From IMG/VR virus record IMGVR_UViG_3300046001_004537, positions 1 through 34,366 of that record: DNA of 34,366 nt. One strand, written 5' to 3'. This DNA comes from a virus. Numbering within the stretch: the first letter of the stretch is position 1; each line of letters opens with the position of its first letter. Below are positions 29,313 to 34,366 of the stretch, piece by piece. The position numbers and the translations under genes were made by a program. Under the pieces are notes generated by a model. The model was not told the origin of the DNA. It did no database searches and was given only the letters and a program-made list of their open reading frames with translations.

Positions 29313-30925
29313 GCTCTTGTCCTCATTACCATGTCAAAGAGTCCCTTGGTCGTAGCTTCCGACTTAAATAGCTCGGGCTTGAATAGCTGTGACGCAACAG
29401 GAGTGGCATTAACTAGGCTGGTTATAAGGCCCGTCCTTCCGTTAGTCCCGTTAGTCCCGTTGGTGCCATTAGTCCCCGCTGTTCCATTGGTTCCGTTAGT
29501 TCCGTTAGTCCCGTTAGTTGTCGTGCCTGTCGGAGCTGTTCCAGCTGGGCCAACCATGCCATCAGGCAATGTGCTCATACCGGGAGTGACAGGAATGCCT
29601 ACCCCAGTATATCCAGCACCTGTAGCGCCTCCAGTACCAGTATCACCAGCACTAGTGCCAGAAACGACACCGGAATCAGCAACAGCTTGATCGTTATAAT
29701 CAGCAATGGCCTTATCAATCTGAGCAGTAGAGAACCCAGACTCCTTGGCAACATCCTGAGAAGACTTTTTAAGCCTTGCCATTTCTGCAATAACATCGCC
29801 CACCCCCCTTGTATTAAATATTCCTGCCCAATCAACGGGAGTGATTAGATCGGTGGTTGTCTCATTTGGGCCTTGGCTTTTGTATATGTCCTTCATGTCT
29901 GTTGAGCTAACCACCTGACCGTCAGTGTAGGTTCCTTCTTTCGGTATGATTGTCTCGATTCCACCTGTCTGTCTAAACACTCCAGCCTTAGAGTCGTATA
30001 CCCATTCTCCGATAGCTGGCGACTCAGTTGACGACCCAGTTGACGGCCCAGTTGTAGAGCCGCCACTGCTTCCGGTTGTGGAGTCTGTAGAGGCGGTCTG
30101 GCCTCCGCTAGTCGTGGGCATGGGAACACTAACTAAAGGAGGATGAGTCTTTTTGGGATTGCCGTTATCTAAGACCCAGTATCCTTCTGTAGCTACATCC
30201 CTCAAGAAGCCCTGAGAGTCTTTAACATATCCTTCGGGCAAGTCTCCAGGAACGGAGTCTATTCCAAACTGAGTCTTAAGCTGATTCCTCATCTCTGTGG
30301 TATCAAGGCCAAGTTTGTCCGCATCCATTATCATGCCCGTAAGCTTTGCGTCTTGCCCCTCAGTAAAGCCACCGGAAGGTTGGTTCTGAAACAGTTGGTA
30401 TGCCGCCTCAACCTGTTGCTCAGGAGTTAGGTTAACAGCCTTTGGCCCGCCGCCCTTGAAGAATCCAAACTGGTCAAGGAAGGCTTTGAATATCTGGCCT
30501 GCTGGCCCGCCAATAATGCTGATGAGCGCATCCAGTGCGGCGTTCTTTCGGCCAGAGGCATCGTCTGCGGCGGCAAAGTTCAGAATTCCACTCTTTAATC
30601 CGGGAACAAGGCGCTCCCCAATAGTAGAAGTAAGGAACTCAGGATTGGCTAGACTTGACTTAATGACGCTTGCCGTGGTGGGCAGAAGCGGATTACCCGT
30701 AGAGCTTTCGTTAGAGGTAAGAGGATTGGACAATGGGTCTTGCTCAAGGGCTGCGTTGTATCTGCTAATGCCCTCGTTAGGGTCGATTCCAAGGGCTAAA
30801 GCAAGCTCTGAAGGATTGACCCCTGCCTGTTGCATTGCCTGAGCCATATCAGCGTCTGTAGCGTTAGGATTGGCCTGTTGCCACTGCGCAAATGCCTGAG
30901 CTAATTGATCTTGAGGAATAGCCAT
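29309..30925 (-). CDS. Large virion-associated protein with low-complexity repeats
   Basis: A 538-residue protein. The N-terminus MAIPQDQLAQAFAQWQQANP is glutamine-rich and helical. The centre has a hydrophobic segment (DALISIIGGPAGQIFKAFLD) and a Ser/Thr/Gly-rich linker (GSSGGSTTGPSTGSSTES). Near the C-terminus a run of NGT triplets (about residues 465-495) forms a flexible, collagen-like stretch before a basic end. It lies between fibre/holin genes and the adaptor, so it is probably a tail or internal virion component. I do not recognise a family. Confidence 0.62.
   Translation of the reverse strand: MAIPQDQLAQAFAQWQQANPNATDADMAQAMQQAGVNPSELALALGIDPNEGISRYNAALEQDPLSNPLTSNESSTGNPLLPTTASVIKSSLANPEFLTSTIGERLVPGLKSGILNFAAADDASGRKNAALDALISIIGGPAGQIFKAFLDQFGFFKGGGPKAVNLTPEQQVEAAYQLFQNQPSGGFTEGQDAKLTGMIMDADKLGLDTTEMRNQLKTQFGIDSVPGDLPEGYVKDSQGFLRDVATEGYWVLDNGNPKKTHPPLVSVPMPTTSGGQTASTDSTTGSSGGSTTGPSTGSSTESPAIGEWVYDSKAGVFRQTGGIETIIPKEGTYTDGQVVSSTDMKDIYKSQGPNETTTDLITPVDWAGIFNTRGVGDVIAEMARLKKSSQDVAKESGFSTAQIDKAIADYNDQAVADSGVVSGTSAGDTGTGGATGAGYTGVGIPVTPGMSTLPDGMVGPAGTAPTGTTTNGTNGTNGTNGTAGTNGTNGTNGTNGRTGLITSLVNATPVASQLFKPELFKSEATTKGLFDMVMRTRA
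29441..29519. repeat. Nine-base-unit low-complexity repeat in virion gene
   Basis: Units close to GTTAGTCCC/GTTCCATTG (complement of codons for Asn-Gly-Thr) repeat about nine times with synonymous drift. They encode the NGT run of the virion protein. Such tracts expand and contract easily and may vary between strains. Confidence 0.8.
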
Positions 30926-30965
30926 TTGATTACCTGAGTGCTAACGCGATTGCTTTGACTTATGG

Positions 30966-31253
30966 TTATAGCAGGCGATACGCCACGATAACTGTACCAG
31001 TAGATAATGCATTGGGCACAAGCTGGATGCCTGAGTTTAGAACAATACCGTCATACTCAAACTTAGCCGTTACAGCAGACAATGCTGTCAGCGTTCCTAC
31101 CAAGGTGCCTGATGCTCCGTCCGTGATGGTAACAACGTGTGCCGACATTACAACGCTAGGGCGTATGCTGATAAGTTCACTAGGAACTGTAGTAACACTC
31201 ACGGGTGTTGCCGTGGCTAAGTTGACTGCCTTGTACAGGACTGGGTTGTTCAT
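30966..31253 (-). CDS. Small beta-rich structural protein (95 residues)
   Basis: MNNPVLYKAVNLATATPVSV followed by alternating Val/Thr strands (VVTITDGASGTLVGTL) and ending GTVIVAYRLL. The composition is that of minor virion proteins; similar small beta-rich proteins occur beside tail genes in marine podoviruses. An AGAGGA ribosome site is upstream of ATG 31253. Function is inferred only from context. Confidence 0.62.
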   Translation of the reverse strand: MNNPVLYKAVNLATATPVSVTTVPSELISIRPSVVMSAHVVTITDGASGTLVGTLTALSAVTAKFEYDGIVLNSGIQLVPNALSTGTVIVAYRLL

Positions 31254-31299
31254 GTTTTTTCCTCTGAATTACCTATGAATTGACTTAGTTAATATGCGC

Positions 31300-31548
31300 T
31301 TATCTGAGTGCGGATGAGATTGCTGCGATTATGTTATCCCACATAAGGGTAGCTACGGCTAACACTACAGTCCATATAGCCACAACCACTGACATAGCCC
31401 CTGCTATATAACCTTTTTGCTTGCTTAGAGATAACTTGATCTCCTCTATATCCTTTCCTTGGTCTCGCAGGGCAAGAAGCACGTCGTCTAGCTTCTCTGT
31501 GTCGTTCATCTGTTGTATCTCCAGCGCCCTGATTCGCTCTACTGACAT
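31300..31548 (-). CDS. XhlA-like membrane protein with N-terminal coiled coil (lysis candidate)
   Basis: An 82-residue protein. Residues 1-45 are a charged coiled coil (RIRALEIQQMNDTEKLDDVL). Residues 47-68 (YIAGAMSVVVAIWTVVLAVA) are one membrane span, followed by an amphipathic tail. This is the architecture of XhlA/hemolysin-type proteins that help phage holins. It is the neighbour of a two-span membrane protein, so the pair may form the holin system for the lysozyme, although the lysozyme gene is far away in the same operon. Confidence 0.62.
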   Translation of the reverse strand: MSVERIRALEIQQMNDTEKLDDVLLALRDQGKDIEEIKLSLSKQKGYIAGAMSVVVAIWTVVLAVATLMWDNIIAAISSALR

Positions 31549-31559
31549 GAGATAAACCT

Positions 31560-31754
31560 TTACTTGCTGAGTTTCATCATCCAGTGGTAGAAGAATGTGA
31601 ATTCTCCAGCCGTCAGTAGGATAAATATCTCTTTGTTAATGGGCGGGTTAATGTCTAACGTATAGCAAGTGAGCAGTATTTGTACCAAGAGCATCGTAAA
31701 TAGACTTGTGGCAAGAAGAGCAAGTATTGCTATGCCTATCCTGCCCCAGATCAT
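31560..31754 (-). CDS. Two-span membrane protein, holin candidate (64 residues)
   Basis: ATG 31754 overlaps the previous stop (ATGA). MIWGRIGIAILALLATSLFT with LLVQILLTCY makes a long first hydrophobic segment, and IFILLTAGEFTFFYHWMM a second, separated by a short polar stretch (DINPPINKE); a basic KLSK ends it. Size and topology fit a class II holin. No family is recognised, so this remains a candidate. Confidence 0.58.
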   Translation of the reverse strand: MIWGRIGIAILALLATSLFTMLLVQILLTCYTLDINPPINKEIFILLTAGEFTFFYHWMMKLSK

Positions 31755-32131
31755 GATGGAATCAGCGAAGCACAAGCCGCTACAATTTCAGCAGGAGTTG
31801 TGCTCTCCGTAAAGTCAAAGGCAACCGCGCAGTCTCCAGGATACCCACCCTCCCATCGAAAGTTCAAAAGGTTATTTACAAAGTCAATACTTTGAACCTC
31901 AATGCAGGGATGAGTCAGAGATGCCGTATAGATAAACCAGCCGCTACCTGTAGATTCAGGAACCACTGCCTCTCCTGCAAGATACACAGTGATGGCATCA
32001 GTGGCCTGCTGTAGCTCAAAGCCAGTACTCCACTCAAAGGGAACAGCTCCGACGCTTGTATGAATTATGTCGTTCACAATATCCCCCGAGTAGCAGTCTA
32101 CAGTTAAATCATCTACCACAATTGTAATCAT
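31751..32131 (-). CDS. Hypothetical beta-rich protein after the tail fibre (126 residues)
   Basis: MITIVVDDLTVDCYSGDIVN is followed by many short strands and ends TPAEIVAACASLIPS. It starts 2 bases after the fibre stop. Place and composition suggest a fibre-associated protein or chaperone, or a minor tail component; I recognise no family. Confidence 0.58.
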   Translation of the reverse strand: MITIVVDDLTVDCYSGDIVNDIIHTSVGAVPFEWSTGFELQQATDAITVYLAGEAVVPESTGSGWFIYTASLTHPCIEVQSIDFVNNLLNFRWEGGYPGDCAVAFDFTESTTPAEIVAACASLIPS

Positions 32132-32133
32132 TA

Positions 32134-34366
32134 TTAACCCTCCAATCTGTAGTAGGTGATGACCCAGGCAATGCTCATTGTCGCAGCAGTGTCAGGCGTG
32201 ACAGTAAGCTTGAGGTTCGTCGCGTCAGTCGTGCGATTGGCAACTGTGAATGTATTGGTGCCCGCAGCAAGAGCCGTAGTAATCGTGACGTATCGGTTAG
32301 TGCTTGACCCGTTGCCAACAACAATGTCGTGGGGTGTAGCGCCTGACACCGTACCGACGATTGACTCGATGTAAGCATTGGATGGAAGGATGGCTTGGTT
32401 AATGCCGCCAATGTACTGAAGCTCTAAAGTGCCCGCCCAAGTGTTAGTCCAGCGAACCTCCCTGCGTCTTGCTGAAATTGCGCCAAGAGTAGACATTCCC
32501 GCTTCTGCAAGCTTGGCGTGCTGCTTGTTGCCTGATGAGTCCAAGACCTGACCATTATCTGTCTGGGCGTTCTGGGCTAGCAGCTCGGAGGTGATGCCAA
32601 TGGATGTAATAGTAACAGCGCCAACTTCGTGAATGTCCCCTATCACCTCGGCAGTTCCCGATATTGTAATCGCCACTCGATCAGACGTGCTTGTTACAAT
32701 GTGGTCTAAGTAATAAGTGCCGGTAGATGATATTAATGAGCCTTGTTCAACAACCGCGTTTGACCCATTTAAAACAGCAATTCTCCACTGATTGCCAGAC
32801 GCAGGAACAGCGTCCATTGTCACCGATATTCGCACCAGTTTTCCAACGCGAGGAAACGTGACAACGCGCCTAGCAGAAGGCGTGCCTGAAAAGTTGGCAA
32901 CTATTTGAAGTATTAGATTGCCCCCTGACTGAGTGACACTCATTTGAGCGCCGTTCGTTGATGAAAACGAATCGACGCCAGCACTAAAGTCGGCGGTATA
33001 AACTGACGTTTGTGTTGCCCCCACATCCGCAGCCGCCATGCCATTCACAAACATGGAAAGATTCTCAGCAACAGTCTTCGCCCGATTGAACAGGCGATGG
33101 CTGAACCACTGAGCCGCCGAGCGCACTGCCGAGGTGCCGCAGACGTAAAGGGAGCTGGTGTTGTCTACTGTGACAGGAGCGCCCGCAGTAATTGCCACAG
33201 ACGCGCCCAAGATAACGCCATTGAGCGTGTACACAACAGACCCGGCAGCAGATGCGGATGAACGAGTGATGTCCACATCAATCACGGCCACGTAGTCGTC
33301 AGTCATGCCTGTTGCCACTGTTGAATCGTAAGTGGTTGCGTTGATCGTCGTGCGGAGAATGCCCGTGGTCAGCAGCGTCAGAATGTAGCCATTCGTGCCG
33401 TCGTGTTTATTAATCAAGATCACGTTAGCCGCAGGAGTCCAGTCCGGGACAGAGCCTCGCCATTGGAGTGCGAAATTGCCAGTGCCGAAATTGTTCTGCA
33501 CATTCGTCAGCTGCTGAATCCCGTTGCTTGCGGAGGTTGCGGCAGTGATTGAGACCTGCACTGCGCGAGCGAGAGCTGTCTTCTGAAGATGTAATGGGCC
33601 TCTAGCGTCAGAGATGTCCGTACCCGTAATCGTGGACATTGTAATCGTTGACCCGGAGATGTTTGAATTGGTGATATTCATCGCATCTAGGTCAAGAATA
33701 GAAATAATCGGAGTCACAAGATTGGCATTGGTAATCGTGGGGGCTGTAGCAAATACCAAAGAGCCAGTTCCCGTCTCGTCAGTGACTGCGGTTCTTAAGT
33801 TAGCACTTGAAGGTGTTGCAAGGAACGAAGCTACCCCTGCCGCAAGGCCAGATACTCCGGTAGCAATGGGCAGCCCGGTAACATTGGTCAAGGTTCCTGA
33901 AGTCGGAGTTCCGAGGGCGGGAGTCACAAGAGTAGGGCTTGTTGCAAACACCAAAGCTCCCGTGCCTGTCTCGTCAGTAACCGCTGTTATCAGGTTAGCA
34001 CTTGAAGGTGTTGCAAGGAATGCTGAAACACCCGAGGCTAGACCACTAATCCCTGTAGATACCGGAAGCCCTGTAGCATTGGTCAAAACACCCGCAGAGG
34101 GAGTGCCAAGATTAGGGGTTACTAGGGCTGCATTGGTAATCGGAGCCTTGAGGTCTATCTGTGCTTGGATAGGGCTTGTTACACCATCCGTGTAGTTCAA
34201 TTCAGTGACAGTAGAGGTAATGCCATCCAGTGCGTTGATCTCTGCGGCGGTAGCTGTCACGCCATCAAGGATATTTAGCTCTGCGGCTGTTGAAGTAACG
34301 CCATCAAGGATGTTCAACTCTGCTGCTGTAGAGGTTACAAGCACAGAGTTCAGGGTCAGTGCGGCT
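32134..34366 (-). CDS. Tail fibre protein, C-terminal part (gene cut by contig end)
   Basis: The open frame enters from the right end and stops at 32134; its real start is at 289 through the circular join, giving about 801 residues. In order: 13-residue repeats (TSTAAELNILDGV, then diverged copies to TSTVTELNYTDGV); two tandem 65-residue repeats (33736-34125); a laminin-G/lectin-like domain (about 33060-33600; GNFALQWRGSVPDW, NKHDGTNGYILTLL, YTLNGVILG); a second beta-sandwich region; and a C-terminal knob ending TMSIAWVITYYRLEG. The repeats suggest a trimeric shaft, and the lectin-like domains would bind host surface glycans. The right-end copy codes Ala where the left copy codes Pro at the edge of the overlap. 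Confidence 0.87.
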   Translation of the reverse strand, partial: AALTLNSVLVTSTAAELNILDGVTSTAAELNILDGVTATAAEINALDGITSTVTELNYTDGVTSPIQAQIDLKAPITNAALVTPNLGTPSAGVLTNATGLPVSTGISGLASGVSAFLATPSSANLITAVTDETGTGALVFATSPTLVTPALGTPTSGTLTNVTGLPIATGVSGLAAGVASFLATPSSANLRTAVTDETGTGSLVFATAPTITNANLVTPIISILDLDAMNITNSNISGSTITMSTITGTDISDARGPLHLQKTALARAVQVSITAATSASNGIQQLTNVQNNFGTGNFALQWRGSVPDWTPAANVILINKHDGTNGYILTLLTTGILRTTINATTYDSTVATGMTDDYVAVIDVDITRSSASAAGSVVYTLNGVILGASVAITAGAPVTVDNTSSLYVCGTSAVRSAAQWFSHRLFNRAKTVAENLSMFVNGMAAADVGATQTSVYTADFSAGVDSFSSTNGAQMSVTQSGGNLILQIVANFSGTPSARRVVTFPRVGKLVRISVTMDAVPASGNQWRIAVLNGSNAVVEQGSLISSTGTYYLDHIVTSTSDRVAITISGTAEVIGDIHEVGAVTITSIGITSELLAQNAQTDNGQVLDSSGNKQHAKLAEAGMSTLGAISARRREVRWTNTWAGTLELQYIGGINQAILPSNAYIESIVGTVSGATPHDIVVGNGSSTNRYVTITTALAAGTNTFTVANRTTDATNLKLTVTPDTAATMSIAWVITYYRLEG
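33736..34125 (-). repeat. Two tandem 195-bp units in the fibre gene
   Basis: Units 33736-33930 and 33931-34125 each encode 65 residues with the shared pattern LVTP-LGTP…LATPSSANL…AVTDETGTG…LVFAT. The 27 bases 33799-33825 and 33994-34020 are identical. They are likely shaft modules, and unit number may vary by recombination. Confidence 0.85.
34254..34364. repeat. Right copy of 111-bp near-terminal direct repeat
   Basis: Identical to 4-114; see the left copy. The flanking bases differ (TAG against AGA on one side, CT against GA on the other), so a simple end-to-end trim at the window borders would not be exact. Confidence 0.9.

Noticed and set aside
33614-34195. 193-residue valine/alanine-rich frame on the plus strand
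   Set aside because: It is antisense to the fibre gene; its repeats mirror the 65-residue fibre repeats.
1-34366. Integrase, lysogeny repressor module or attP site
   Set aside because: No tyrosine or serine recombinase is recognisable. The only HTH proteins are small and lack a C-terminal repressor domain, so a temperate lifestyle is not supported.

Overview
The window is an almost complete genome of a small, short-tailed (podovirus-like) double-stranded DNA bacteriophage of about 34.25 kb. Positions 4-114 and 34254-34364 are the same 111 bases. The tail-fibre reading frame that starts at 289 on the minus strand runs off the left end and continues in frame at the right end. The contig is therefore best read as a circular (circularly permuted or terminally redundant) molecule cut inside the fibre gene. 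The host cannot be named. A lipobox lipoprotein, a T4-type lysozyme, Shine-Dalgarno-led genes and a sigma70-type promoter point to a bacterium, probably Gram-negative. There is no integrase, DNA polymerase, RNA polymerase or tRNA gene that I can see.

Layout. Two long, oppositely oriented transcription units diverge from an 828-base gene-free region (8349-9176) and converge on a terminator at 21799-21823. The gene-free region holds a consensus-like promoter for the minus strand (8510-8539), an AT-rich stretch, five regularly spaced copies of a 20-bp repeat in two alternating types (8765-8956), a 12-bp tandem repeat and a dyad in front of the first plus-strand gene.

Minus-strand (late) unit, in transcription order: a small zinc protein, a phospholipase A2-like protein, several small conserved proteins and a lipoprotein, then terminase small subunit, lysozyme, terminase large subunit, portal, three small proteins, scaffold and major capsid protein. 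A terminator follows the capsid gene. Then come the tail fibre (across the contig ends), a 126-residue protein, two small membrane proteins (holin candidates), a 95-residue protein, a large low-complexity virion protein, the head-tail adaptor, the tail nozzle protein, and three internal or ejection proteins ending at 21822. Through the circle this unit is about 20.9 kb.

Plus-strand (early) unit, 9177-21785: a GP88-family protein, a run of tiny translationally coupled genes, dUTPase, a YopX-like protein, a stand-alone primase zinc domain, a DUF1376 replication protein, and a DnaB/RecA-type helicase with an altered Walker A motif. These are followed by a recombination set (Erf annealing protein, YqaJ exonuclease, SSB-like protein, NinB, NinG), several small DNA-binding or zinc proteins, a T5 A1-like metallophosphoesterase-fold protein, an HNH endonuclease and a DUF3310 protein. 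Most junctions are 4-base ATGA overlaps.

Together the early genes suggest that the phage recruits the host polymerase, supplies its own helicase and recombination functions, adjusts nucleotides with dUTPase and possibly attacks host DNA with the A1-like protein. The late genes package DNA, build a podovirus virion and lyse the cell. Several small genes and RNA hairpins described here are easy to miss in automatic annotation.
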